Below, in pieces: positions 52,783 to 60,795 of a DNA stretch of 64,000 nt; the stretch's first letter is position 1; every line of letters begins with the position of its first letter. Source of the stretch: Hymenobacter polaris (GTDB lineage Bacteria; Bacteroidota; Bacteroidia; Cytophagales; Hymenobacteraceae); assembly GCF_012927305.1 (NCBI RefSeq), contig NZ_JABBGH010000003.1:62001-126000 (forward strand), in the 5' to 3' direction. The position numbers and the translations under genes are program-made. Under the pieces are notes generated by a model that did no database searches, had not been told where the DNA came from, and saw only the letters and a list, made by a program, of their open reading frames with translations.

Positions 52783-54909
52783 CTAGAAGAACCTGGCGCG
52801 GTTGTCTTCCACCTTGGCATTGGCTTTCAGGGCCTCGTAGGTGAGGTTGTCCTGGCGCTGCTGGCGCTGCTGGGTGAGCTGCTGGCGCAGGGCTTTCACA
52901 TCGGCGGGGGCGGCGGGCGGGGCCACGGCCAGGCCCTCTACCACCAGCACGCCCTGGTCGCCCTGGATGGGGGCCGACTTCTGGCCCGCTTTCAGGGCGA
53001 AGGCGCGGCCCACCGCGTCGGGCTCGAAGCCCACGTTCGGGATGATGCCCTGGCCGGCGGCTACGCCATCGGCAGTTTGCACCACGGCGCCGGGGCCGGC
53101 GGCTTTGGCCATCTCCTCCAGGGTGCCGGCCTTGCCTTGCAGCTTGCCCATGATATCCTTGGCCTTCAGCTCATTGCGCACCTGGGCGGTTAGCTCGGGG
53201 CGCACGCTCTCGACGGTGGCCGTGCCCTTGGTGCGGGTGTCGGTGAGGGCGGCAATGATGTGCTGGTCGCCGATGTCAAATTTCTTGACGTCGCCCACCT
53301 TGGTTTCCCCATCGGGGCCTAGGCCGAACGCCCAGCGCACAATTTCGCGCGCATTTTGCAGGTTATTCACGCTCTGCGCGTCGCGGCCCACGTACTTGGC
53401 TTCCTGCTTTTGCAGGGTCTTGTCCTTGGTGGGCAGGGCGCGGAAGGCCTCCAGGCTATTCGCGTCGGCCAAGAGCTGCTCGGCCTTGGCGTAGGCGGCG
53501 TCGCGGGTGGCGTCGCTGGGTTGCACGGTTTTCGTAATGGCCGCTACCTGGTAGGTGTTCGTGGTTTTCGGGGCCGTTACCTTGATGATGTGGTAGCCGA
53601 AGTTGGTTTCTACCAGGTTGGGCAGCAGGCCGGGCTTGCTGGCCGCAAACACGGCCTTGCTGAACTCGGGCACCATGCGGCCTTCCTCAAACCAGCCGAG
53701 GTCGCCGCCCTGGTCCTTGGTGCCGTCGCTGCCAAACTGCCGGGCCATCGCCGCAAAGTCGGCGCCGCCCTTAATCTTATTCAGGAGGTCCTGGGCCTTG
53801 GCCTTGGCGGCGGCTTTCGCCTGGGGCGTCTGGGCGTCGGGCTTGATGAGGATGTGGCTGGCGCGGGCGGCCGGCTTGGCGCCCGCCTTCTCGCCCGTCA
53901 CCTTAAAGAGGGCTAGGGTGTTGCCGTTCACGAAGGGCCCGTATACCTGGCCCACCGTTAGGGGCAGCTCCTTACGCAGCTGCTCGGGAAAGCTAGGGTC
54001 GCCAGGCGAGAGGTAGGCGCGGTTGTAGGGCTGGTCGGAGTTGGCCCGCACGAACAGCGAGTCGTTGGGCGCCGTTTTGAACTGCGTGGCCAGGCTGGCT
54101 ACGCTCTGGCGCAGGGCGGCGCTGTCTTCCTTCGAGGCCACTTCGGGTACCACGATGTACTCGATGCTACGGCCATCCTCTACTTTATAGCGGCCCTTGT
54201 GGCGGTCGAGGTAGTCTTGCAGCTGGGCGTCGGTGGGCTTAAAGGCCGAGTCCGACACGCTGGTGTAGGGCACGAACAGGTAGCGGAAGTTCGCCTTGCT
54301 GTTCTGAGCCTTGTCGAAGGCCTTAGCCTCGGCCGTGGTCACGTACACCGAGTTTTTCAGCAGGTCGTTGAACTTGGTTACCGGGCCCCGGAAGGTGCGC
54401 AGGTCGTTCTCAAACTGCATGAAAGCGGCTTCCTGCTGCGGGTTTTTATTGAGGTTGCGCAGGAAGCTCAGTAGCGCTTCTTTATTGAACTGGCCGGTTT
54501 TGGGGTCGGTAAACGACTGCTTCAGCGAAGGGTCAATGTTGTCGCCCTGCACCATGTCTACCAGCTCGTCGTCGCTCACGCCCAGGCCCAGCTTGTCAAT
54601 TTCGGGCTGGTAGGCGTACTTATAAAGCAGTTGGTTCCACACTTGGTCGCGCAGGTAGCCAGTGGCTTGCTCGTCGGGCTGGCGGCCCTGCTGGTTGGCA
54701 AAGTTCTGCTTGGCTTGCTCGAGGGCGGCGGTAAACTCGGGTAGTTCAATCTTGTCGCCGTTCACTTTGCCCACCATCTGGCCATCGCGGCCGAAGAGGC
54801 GGTTGCGGCCCCCCACTAGGTCGCCGCCCACAATGAAGAGCAGCATCCCGACGGCCACGGCCCCCACGGCTACGCCCGACTTTTCGCGAATCGTGTTAAT
54901 TAATGCCAT
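52783..54909 (-). CDS. SurA/PpiD-like peptidyl-prolyl isomerase, membrane-anchored
   Basis: A 708-residue protein. An N-terminal transmembrane anchor (SGVAVGAVAVGMLLFIVGGD, about residues 11-30) is followed by the SurA-N-type chaperone domain (FTAALEQAKQNFANQQGRQP). A parvulin rotamase domain lies around residues 345-450 (ASHILIKPDAQTPQAKAAAK, then GADFAAMARQFGSDGTKDQG and FGYHIIKV). A long C-terminal segment may form a second, degenerate parvulin-like unit. It helps fold outer-membrane and secreted proteins in the periplasm. It ends MALIN at the ATG 54909 and is preceded by a small membrane protein gene. Confidence 0.92.
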   Translation of the reverse strand: MALINTIREKSGVAVGAVAVGMLLFIVGGDLVGGRNRLFGRDGQMVGKVNGDKIELPEFTAALEQAKQNFANQQGRQPDEQATGYLRDQVWNQLLYKYAYQPEIDKLGLGVSDDELVDMVQGDNIDPSLKQSFTDPKTGQFNKEALLSFLRNLNKNPQQEAAFMQFENDLRTFRGPVTKFNDLLKNSVYVTTAEAKAFDKAQNSKANFRYLFVPYTSVSDSAFKPTDAQLQDYLDRHKGRYKVEDGRSIEYIVVPEVASKEDSAALRQSVASLATQFKTAPNDSLFVRANSDQPYNRAYLSPGDPSFPEQLRKELPLTVGQVYGPFVNGNTLALFKVTGEKAGAKPAARASHILIKPDAQTPQAKAAAKAKAQDLLNKIKGGADFAAMARQFGSDGTKDQGGDLGWFEEGRMVPEFSKAVFAASKPGLLPNLVETNFGYHIIKVTAPKTTNTYQVAAITKTVQPSDATRDAAYAKAEQLLADANSLEAFRALPTKDKTLQKQEAKYVGRDAQSVNNLQNAREIVRWAFGLGPDGETKVGDVKKFDIGDQHIIAALTDTRTKGTATVESVRPELTAQVRNELKAKDIMGKLQGKAGTLEEMAKAAGPGAVVQTADGVAAGQGIIPNVGFEPDAVGRAFALKAGQKSAPIQGDQGVLVVEGLAVAPPAAPADVKALRQQLTQQRQQRQDNLTYEALKANAKVEDNRARFF

Positions 54910-55020
54910 TTAAGAAAATAAGATAATTCCGTGGGCCGTAGCCAAATGAGGCGCAAAATAACCACCGCCCGGCCAAACTTTCAAGCTGGGCCTAGGGCCG
55001 CCGCTGCCAAAAGGGCCCTG

Positions 55021-55281
55021 CTAGCGGCGGGCGCCCTTTTTCTTTTGCTTCTTGGGGCGGTTCAGCTCGGCTACTTGCTGCGCTACTTCCGCTTCCTTGG
55101 CGCGGCGCGCATCCTGCTGGCGCCAGTAGTTGAGGGGCAGCCAGCAAGCCAGCGACACCATAAAAATCCAATAATTGCGCCCCAGGTCTTTCTGCAAGAC
55201 GGTCTGGTACACGCCAATCACGAACGAGACCACCCCTAGGGCCATCAGCACCGTGCGCGCCAAGGATTTATCGAATTTCAT
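55021..55281 (-). CDS. Small membrane protein of unknown function
   Basis: An 86-residue protein with two transmembrane helices (TVLMALGVVSFVIGVYQTVL and IFMVSLACWLPLNYW, about residues 10-29 and 39-53) and a basic tail rich in Lys and Arg (NRPKKQKKKGARR). No named family is recognised. It lies 111 bp upstream of the PpiD-like gene on the same strand, and a dispersed palindrome begins 31 bp before its start codon. Confidence 0.6.
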   Translation of the reverse strand: MKFDKSLARTVLMALGVVSFVIGVYQTVLQKDLGRNYWIFMVSLACWLPLNYWRQQDARRAKEAEVAQQVAELNRPKKQKKKGARR

Positions 55282-55311
55282 ATGGGTTAACTAAAAGTGA
55301 GCCAGAATGCC

Positions 55312-55399
55312 AAGAACGTCATGCTGAGCTTGCCGAAGCATCTCTACCGAACAATGCTGCGCGGTAGAGATGCTTCGGCAAGCTCAGCATGACGTTCTT
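55312..55399. repeat. Dispersed palindrome, copy 3
   Basis: AAGAACGTCATGCTGAGC, then TTGCCGAAGCATCTCTACCG and the complementary right arm (88 bp in total). It lies between the S9 peptidase stop and the small membrane protein gene. Its arms match copies 1 and 2 in sequence and extend 6 bp further at each end. Confidence 0.9.
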
Positions 55400-55431
55400 T
55401 TTGCTTAATGCTCTAAAACGCTAGCACAAAG

Positions 55432-57945
55432 TTACTGCCCCCCTACCCCGCCGCTGCCGCCGCCGGTAGCCGGGGCAACACTGGGGGCGCGCAGGTTGGT
55501 TTCAAAGAGCTTGAGCACGCGCTTGTACTCGTCAGTCCACGACGAGGCCTCCACGAAGCCGTGGTCCTCCACCGGGTACACGGCCAGCTCCCAGTTGTCT
55601 TTATGCAGCTCGATGAGGCGCTGGCTCAGGCGCACGATGTCCTGGAAGTGCACGTTGGTATCGACCATGCCGTGGCACATGAGCAGCGCCCCGCGCAGCC
55701 CCGCCGCGTAGTTAATGGGCGACGAGCGGGCGTAGGCCACGCTGTCGGCGTAGGGCTCGTTGAGGATGTTGTCGGTGTAGCCGTGGTTGTAGTGCGCCCA
55801 GTCGGTGACGGCCCGCAAAGCGGCCCCGGCCCGGAATACCTCGGGCTGCGTGAACAGGCCCATCAGGGTAATAAAGCCGCCGTAGGAGCCGCCGTAGAGG
55901 CCCACGCGGCGCGCATCCACGCCGTATTTGTCCACCAGCAGCTTGGCGCCGTCCACTTGGTCGGTCAGGTCCTTGCCGCCCATGTAGCGGTAGATGCCCG
56001 TGCGCCAGGCCCGCCCGTAGCCCGCCGAGCCGCGGTAGTCGATATCCAGCACCGTATAGCCGCGGTCGGCCAGCAGGTTGTTGAACATGTACTCGTGCTG
56101 GTAGCTGCTCCACCACTTGTGGGCGTTTTGGAGGTAGCCCGCGCCGTGCACGAATATCACGGCCGGCCGGGTGGGGTCGGGCTTGGCCGGGCGGTAGAGG
56201 CGGGCGTACACCGGCGCCCCGTCGCGGGCCGGGAAGCTGATGAGTTCGGGGTCGCGCCAGGGGTAGCTGGCAAACTCGGCGGTGGTGGAGTGCGTGAGCT
56301 GGCGCATGGGCGCACCCGGCCGGTTGGGCTGCACAAACAGCTCCCAGGGCTGGTTGGCGTAGCTGTAGCGCAGCAGCAGGGTTTTCTCGTCGGGCGAGAC
56401 GCTGACCTCGTAGCCGCCCGGCCGCGTGGTGAGCTGCACCAGCGGCCCACCCCCCACCGGCAGGCGGTAAAACTGCTGCTCGCCGGGGTGGTTTTTATTG
56501 GCCGTCAGGTACCAGGTTTTCTGGTCGCGCGCCAGCTGCACCTGCTGCACCTCGAAGTTGCCGCTGGTCAGGGCTTGCTGCTGGCCGGTGGTCACGTCCA
56601 CGGTGTAGAGGTGTGAGTAGCCGGTTTTCTCGCTCTGGAACCACACGCGGCGGTTGTCGGGCAGCCAGCCCACGTTGCCACCCCCGTAGCCTAGGCCCGG
56701 CCCGCCAATCCAGGCGTCGTCGTGCTGGCGGTCGAGCAGCTTTATTTTTTGGGTTTCGGGGTCCAGGGCCAGCAGCCAGCGGTCTTTGTTGTCGGCGGCG
56801 CGCACTACCAGCAGCGCGTGCTGGCCGTCGGGGCTCCAGTAGGGGCCGAAGGGCTGCACGTGGCGCAGCTCGGTGGCGGGCTTGGCTTTGGGCGCATCGG
56901 GGGCCCTAGGGGTCGTTTTGTCGGCGGCGGCGGGCACGGGGGCCTTGGCCTTCAGGGCGTACTCCTGGCGGTAGGCAGGCTGCTCGTCCAGGCCCTGCAA
57001 ATCCTTGTAGCCCAGCACGAAGGTGGTATCGCGCCCCACGTCGTAGATGCCTAGCTCGTAGGCCCGCTGGGCGGCGCCCACCTTGCTGCGGGTGTTCAGG
57101 TCCTCCGTAAAGCCCGAGGCCGTGACGAAGCTCGGCACGATGGCCACCTTGTCGGTACTGGGCTGCACCAGCGTGTAGGTTACGAAGCGGCCATCGGGCG
57201 AGAGCTGCAGGTTTTCAACGGTTTGCGACCCTAGGTAAATCACCTTGGGCTGCAGCCGGGTCAGGGCTTTCTGCTGGCGCTCGCGGGCGTGGCGGTCCTG
57301 GTCGCGGGCCCGAATCACCTCAAACAGCGCCAGCTGCTCCTGCCGCAGGTAGCGTTGCTGCGGGTTGGCCGCAGCCTTGGGCGGGGGCGGCCCGGTGCGG
57401 AAGTCGGTGCGCTGCACCGTCTCGCCGGTGGCCGGGTCCCAGGTGAAGAGGTTGCCGGCGCGGGTGTAGCTGACGACCCGCTCGCCCAGGGTGAAGCCAG
57501 GGTTGGTTTCGCGCTCGGCCGTGTTGGTCACGCGCCGGGTGCGGCCGGTCTTCAGGTCGAGCAGGTAGATGTCGCCGTTCAGCTCGTACACCTTGCGGGT
57601 GTAGCGCTGGTCGTACTCGCCGCGCTGCGGCGGCAATTGGCGCTGGGCAGCCAGCGGCACCTTGCGCGGGGTGCCACCGACGGGCGTGGTTTCGTAGAGC
57701 GAGTCATGGCGGGCCCGGTCGGGGTTCCACTGGAAGTAGATGCGCTTGCCGTCCTCGCTCCAGTACGCCTCCGAGGGCAGGCCGCCCATCCAGTCGGCGG
57801 GCTCGCGCATTATCTTTTCGACCGTGAGGGGGCCTAGGGGCCCGGCGGCCGGCAATGCGGCAGTTACGGCGGGTGCGGCAGTTTGGGCCGGGGCGGCCAG
57901 AGGCAGCAGGCCGCCAGCCAGCAGAAGCAGTACAGAACGGGACAT
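55432..57945 (-). CDS. S9 family peptidase (prolyl oligopeptidase / dipeptidyl peptidase type)
   Basis: An 837-residue exported serine peptidase. The N-terminal signal (MSRSVLLLLAGGLLPLAAPAQ) is followed by a beta-propeller domain (repeats around residues 60-560 such as LSPDGRFVTYTLVQPSTDKV and DNRRVWFQSEKTGYSHLYTV) and a C-terminal alpha/beta hydrolase. The triad is visible: Ser687 in YGGSYGGFITL, Asp762 in GMVDTNVHF and His795 in PVEDHGFVE. It should cut short proline-containing peptides outside the cytoplasm. A Gly-rich tail ends GGSGGVGGQ. It has two palindromes in its surroundings (55312 and 60676). Confidence 0.94.
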   Translation of the reverse strand: MSRSVLLLLAGGLLPLAAPAQTAAPAVTAALPAAGPLGPLTVEKIMREPADWMGGLPSEAYWSEDGKRIYFQWNPDRARHDSLYETTPVGGTPRKVPLAAQRQLPPQRGEYDQRYTRKVYELNGDIYLLDLKTGRTRRVTNTAERETNPGFTLGERVVSYTRAGNLFTWDPATGETVQRTDFRTGPPPPKAAANPQQRYLRQEQLALFEVIRARDQDRHARERQQKALTRLQPKVIYLGSQTVENLQLSPDGRFVTYTLVQPSTDKVAIVPSFVTASGFTEDLNTRSKVGAAQRAYELGIYDVGRDTTFVLGYKDLQGLDEQPAYRQEYALKAKAPVPAAADKTTPRAPDAPKAKPATELRHVQPFGPYWSPDGQHALLVVRAADNKDRWLLALDPETQKIKLLDRQHDDAWIGGPGLGYGGGNVGWLPDNRRVWFQSEKTGYSHLYTVDVTTGQQQALTSGNFEVQQVQLARDQKTWYLTANKNHPGEQQFYRLPVGGGPLVQLTTRPGGYEVSVSPDEKTLLLRYSYANQPWELFVQPNRPGAPMRQLTHSTTAEFASYPWRDPELISFPARDGAPVYARLYRPAKPDPTRPAVIFVHGAGYLQNAHKWWSSYQHEYMFNNLLADRGYTVLDIDYRGSAGYGRAWRTGIYRYMGGKDLTDQVDGAKLLVDKYGVDARRVGLYGGSYGGFITLMGLFTQPEVFRAGAALRAVTDWAHYNHGYTDNILNEPYADSVAYARSSPINYAAGLRGALLMCHGMVDTNVHFQDIVRLSQRLIELHKDNWELAVYPVEDHGFVEASSWTDEYKRVLKLFETNLRAPSVAPATGGGSGGVGGQ

Positions 57946-57964
57946 AAAGCAGAAGAAGCCAAGT

Positions 57965-57994
57965 AGCCACCCAAAGTAGCACGTTGGGGTGGCT
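57965..57994. terminator. Hairpin between lptC and the S9 peptidase gene
   Basis: AGCCACCC pairs with GGGTGGCT around a loop that carries a TACTTTGG box on the minus strand. It could end lptC or overlap the promoter of the S9 gene; no clean T-run is present. Confidence 0.35.
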
Positions 57995-58010
57995 TCGCTG
58001 CACGGCGGCC

Positions 58011-58577
58011 TTATTTGCCTTGGGCGCGGGCCTCTTCGAGCGTGAAGGTGCCGAGGGGCTTGTAGATGCTGTAGCGCGAGAAGTCCTGGTTGGCCGTCAG
58101 GCCGTAGCCGGTGAGCACCTCCGTGGGTGTTTCTACCCGCACAAAGATCTTGCGGTCGGTATAAATCAACTGCTTGCTTTGGTCGTAAAACAGCTCCTCG
58201 GTGTTCAGCTTCTGCTGCTGGGGCACGTTGGCTACGCGCACGTTGCCGCGCAAAACATAGAGTTGCCGGGCGTTATCGCGCTTCGCCCAGTTAGCATCTA
58301 TCGTATTGATAAGCAGCTTGCCCGTCTTATCGTAGAATAGCACGCGGGCCCCTTTCGGATATAGCACGTCGCCGCTCTCGTACTGCTGCTTCAGCGGGCC
58401 GGTCAGCCGAATGTGGGGCCGCGCCGAGTCGCTTATCAGCGTAATAACGTTCTCAGTTTGCAGCAGTGGCCCCTTGTATTCGGGCAGCTTGGGGGCTTCC
58501 GCCTCGGGCTGGCAGCCGGCCAGCAGTGCCAGCAGCCCGGCCGCCCCCAGGCCCCCTAGTGCGCCTGCCCTAGCCAT
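58011..58577 (-). CDS. lptC: LPS export periplasmic protein LptC
   Basis: A 188-residue lipoprotein-type protein. The lipobox LLALLAGC gives Cys22. The beta-jellyroll of the Lpt bridge appears as LPEYKGPLLQTENVITLISD, then KGARVLFYDKTGKLLINTID and NVRVANVPQQQKLNTEELFY with YTDRKIFVRVETPTEVLTGY. It passes LPS from the LptBFG complex toward LptA/LptD. E. coli LptC is membrane-anchored rather than lipidated, but Bacteroidota members often carry a lipobox. It is the last gene of the coaX-OMP-lptC operon, one base after the OMP stop. Confidence 0.9.
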   Translation of the reverse strand: MARAGALGGLGAAGLLALLAGCQPEAEAPKLPEYKGPLLQTENVITLISDSARPHIRLTGPLKQQYESGDVLYPKGARVLFYDKTGKLLINTIDANWAKRDNARQLYVLRGNVRVANVPQQQKLNTEELFYDQSKQLIYTDRKIFVRVETPTEVLTGYGLTANQDFSRYSIYKPLGTFTLEEARAQGK

Positions 58578-58578
58578 G

Positions 58579-59907
58579 CTACTGCAGGCGCCGCTTGATA
58601 AACCAGCGGTTGCCCAGCGTGGCGGCCAGCTGCATGCGCAGGTAGGTTTCGCGCACGTTGCTGCCCGAGGTGTTGCCCACCACGTAGTTGGTGTTGCCGC
58701 GCTGCCCTAGGGCAAACCCCAGGCTAATGGTGGTCGATTCGAGGGGCGTGCCGGTGGGCAGCGGAAAGCCAAAGCCCCAGTACACGGCCCGGTCGTAGAG
58801 GTTTTCGCCCTGCGGGGCGTAAGGCAGCTGGGCCAGGCTCAGCCCCAGGCGGTAGGTGACGCGCTGGAAATAATGGTCTACCGAGCCGGGGTCGGGGGTA
58901 AACTCGCCGCCCGCCGCGCCGCGCCAGGTGTTGGTGAGCGGGGCAGTAGAAATTTGGCTGTAGGGCCGAAATTGCGACCACTGCTGGTACGACCCATCGA
59001 CGCTAACCGACCAGTTGCGCGAGTTGTCGATGGAGAGGCCCGCCTGGCTTTGGGCCGGCACGTAGGTTTTGCCCACCTCATCGGAAAGCTGCACGAGCGA
59101 GCCGCTGATGAGCGAGCCGTTGGCGTCGCGCTGGTCTTCGGTGCGGGTGCGGGTGGCGCGCAGGTTAGTGGGGAAACTATAAACGGCGCCCAGGTTTAGG
59201 TTCAGGTCCTTGGTTACCTTGTGGCGGTAGTGCGCCGCCGCCCGAAACAGAAAGTCGGAGTAGCGCAGCTGCTCCTCATCTACCACCAGCTGGCGCGCCG
59301 CCAGCGAGGGCGTGCTAATGGCCGTGCCCACCGTTTGGTTGATGGTGCCGAACAGGTAGGAAACGCTGCCGCCCAAGTTCAGGTCGCGCAGCACGTGCAG
59401 GCCTGAAGCCAGGTACGCTTCCGACAAGCCACCCGTGCCGTGGTACTGCTTGAAGGCCGTAGCCGTGGGGTCGCCGTTGACGGCGCCCGTAGTGGTGGCG
59501 TCGTAGGATACCGAGCTAAAAGGCTTCAGGCCGAGGGCGCCCGCCCAGCGGCGGTTGAGGGGCACGGCCAGGGCCAGGTAGCCTAGGCTGCCGCTGCCGC
59601 TGCGGTGGAAAGCCGTGGCGGTGCGGTTGCTTTTCACTTCCCCGTTGAAGGCGGCCTCCCAGGTGGTGCGGGAGGTGTAGGTGAGCAGGGCCGGGTTCAG
59701 CTCGTTCACGTTGCCGGTATTGGGGGCGGCAATGCCGGTGCCGCCCATGCCCAGCTGGCGCACGCCACCCATGTTGCCTTGGTAGTCGCCCAGGCCTAGG
59801 CGCGAATACGGCGAGTTAGCCTGCCCCTGGCTTTGGGCCAGGGCGGGCCCCGCGGCCACTAAGGCTGCCCCAATCAGCGTGCCGGATACTTGCTTAAAAA
59901 TTGACAT
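58579..59907 (-). CDS. Putative outer-membrane transporter (FadL/OmpP1-like)
   Basis: A 442-residue protein with a signal peptide (MSIFKQVSGTLIGAALVAAG, then PALAQ). The mature chain begins NSPYSRLGLGDYQGNMGGVR and then contains NELNPALLTYTSRTTWEAAF, which recalls the plug region of FadL-type barrels, followed by many beta strands (SLGYLALAVPLNRRWAGALG, VYSFPTNLRATRTRTEDQRD, SLSIDNSRNWSVSVDGSYQQ-like). In Bacteroidota this gene is regularly found between coaX and lptC; its substrate is unknown. It overlaps the end of coaX by 14 bp, so translation is probably coupled. Confidence 0.82.
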   Translation of the reverse strand: MSIFKQVSGTLIGAALVAAGPALAQSQGQANSPYSRLGLGDYQGNMGGVRQLGMGGTGIAAPNTGNVNELNPALLTYTSRTTWEAAFNGEVKSNRTATAFHRSGSGSLGYLALAVPLNRRWAGALGLKPFSSVSYDATTTGAVNGDPTATAFKQYHGTGGLSEAYLASGLHVLRDLNLGGSVSYLFGTINQTVGTAISTPSLAARQLVVDEEQLRYSDFLFRAAAHYRHKVTKDLNLNLGAVYSFPTNLRATRTRTEDQRDANGSLISGSLVQLSDEVGKTYVPAQSQAGLSIDNSRNWSVSVDGSYQQWSQFRPYSQISTAPLTNTWRGAAGGEFTPDPGSVDHYFQRVTYRLGLSLAQLPYAPQGENLYDRAVYWGFGFPLPTGTPLESTTISLGFALGQRGNTNYVVGNTSGSNVRETYLRMQLAATLGNRWFIKRRLQ

Positions 59908-60655
59908 TATAGCGCAAAATCATTTCCAGGCCTAGCAGCACCAGTTCTGGCACCACAAAGATACGCCCGCTGGCGGCCTCCAAAGCCGCCTGCAGGTACG
60001 GGGCATCGCCGCCCGTGAGCACTACGCCCAGGTCAGGGTAGTGGCGCTCGTAGGTGGCCAGCAGGCCCACTACCTCGGCGGCGGCCCCGCGCAGCACCCC
60101 GCTGTGCATAGCAGAGGCCGTAGAGTCGCCAATTAGTTGCACGGCCTCGGCAGCGGGGGGCAGGTCTAGCAACGGCAGCCGGCCCGTAAACGTGTGCAGG
60201 GCCTGCAGTCGCATGCGCAGGCCCGGCGCAATGCTGCCGCCGTGGTAGGTGCCGTCGGCAGTTACTAAGTCCAGCTTCAGGGCCGTGCCGGCGTCTACCA
60301 CCAGCGTATCGCGGCCCGGCCGCAAGCCCGCCGCGCCCACTACGCCCGCCAGCCGGTCGGGCCCTAGGGTGTGCGGCGTGGCGTAGGCGTTGCGAATAGG
60401 CACCGGCGTAAAGCCCGGCCGTAGGGGCAGCACCTGCCCTAGGGCCCCCGCCGCGGCCAAAGCCGCCAGCCAGGGCTGGGTAACTGCCTCGGCCGCCACC
60501 GAAGCCAAAATAGCCTGGGCGGGCTGGTGCTGCTGCCAGAGTGCCAGCAGCCGCGCCGGCTCGTGCAGGATACCGTGCTCGCGCAGCCGCCCGTCGGCAA
60601 ACAGGCCGTACTTCAGCGCCGTGTTGCCGAGGTCGATGATTAAGCTGCTTGCCAT
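59894..60655 (-). CDS. coaX: Type III pantothenate kinase
   Basis: A 253-residue kinase that phosphorylates pantothenate, the first step of coenzyme A synthesis from vitamin B5. The ASKHA-fold motifs are LIIDLGNTALKYGLFADG (phosphate 1), GPDRLAGVVGAAGL, VVDAGTALKLDLVTADGTYH (phosphate 2) and GGSIAPGLRMRLQAL. The start at ATG 60655 is preferred over an upstream frame of 20 codons, because that extension reads into the 60676 palindrome and lacks similarity. It opens the operon with the OMP and lptC. panC earlier in the window makes its substrate. Confidence 0.95.
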   Translation of the reverse strand: MASSLIIDLGNTALKYGLFADGRLREHGILHEPARLLALWQQHQPAQAILASVAAEAVTQPWLAALAAAGALGQVLPLRPGFTPVPIRNAYATPHTLGPDRLAGVVGAAGLRPGRDTLVVDAGTALKLDLVTADGTYHGGSIAPGLRMRLQALHTFTGRLPLLDLPPAAEAVQLIGDSTASAMHSGVLRGAAAEVVGLLATYERHYPDLGVVLTGGDAPYLQAALEAASGRIFVVPELVLLGLEMILRYNVNF

Positions 60656-60675
60656 TCGCCGCGAGGTAGCCCTAA

Positions 60676-60775
60676 CCCGAACGTCATGCTGAGCTTGCCG
60701 AAGCATCTCTACCAAACGATGCCCTAGGGCATCGTTTGGTAGAGATGCTTCGGCAAGCTCAGCATGACGTTCGGG
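60676..60775. repeat. Dispersed palindrome, copy 4: perfect 100-bp palindrome
   Basis: The two 50-bp halves are exact reverse complements without any loop. The half reads CCCGAACGTCATGCTGAGC, then TTGCCGAAGCATCTCTACCA and ends at the centre GCCCTAGGGC (60721-60730). It lies between the rluB-type stop and the coaX start. Long perfect palindromes are normally unstable, so a recent origin is likely. Confidence 0.95.
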
Positions 60776-60795
60776 CTGGAACTAACAAGTTGACA

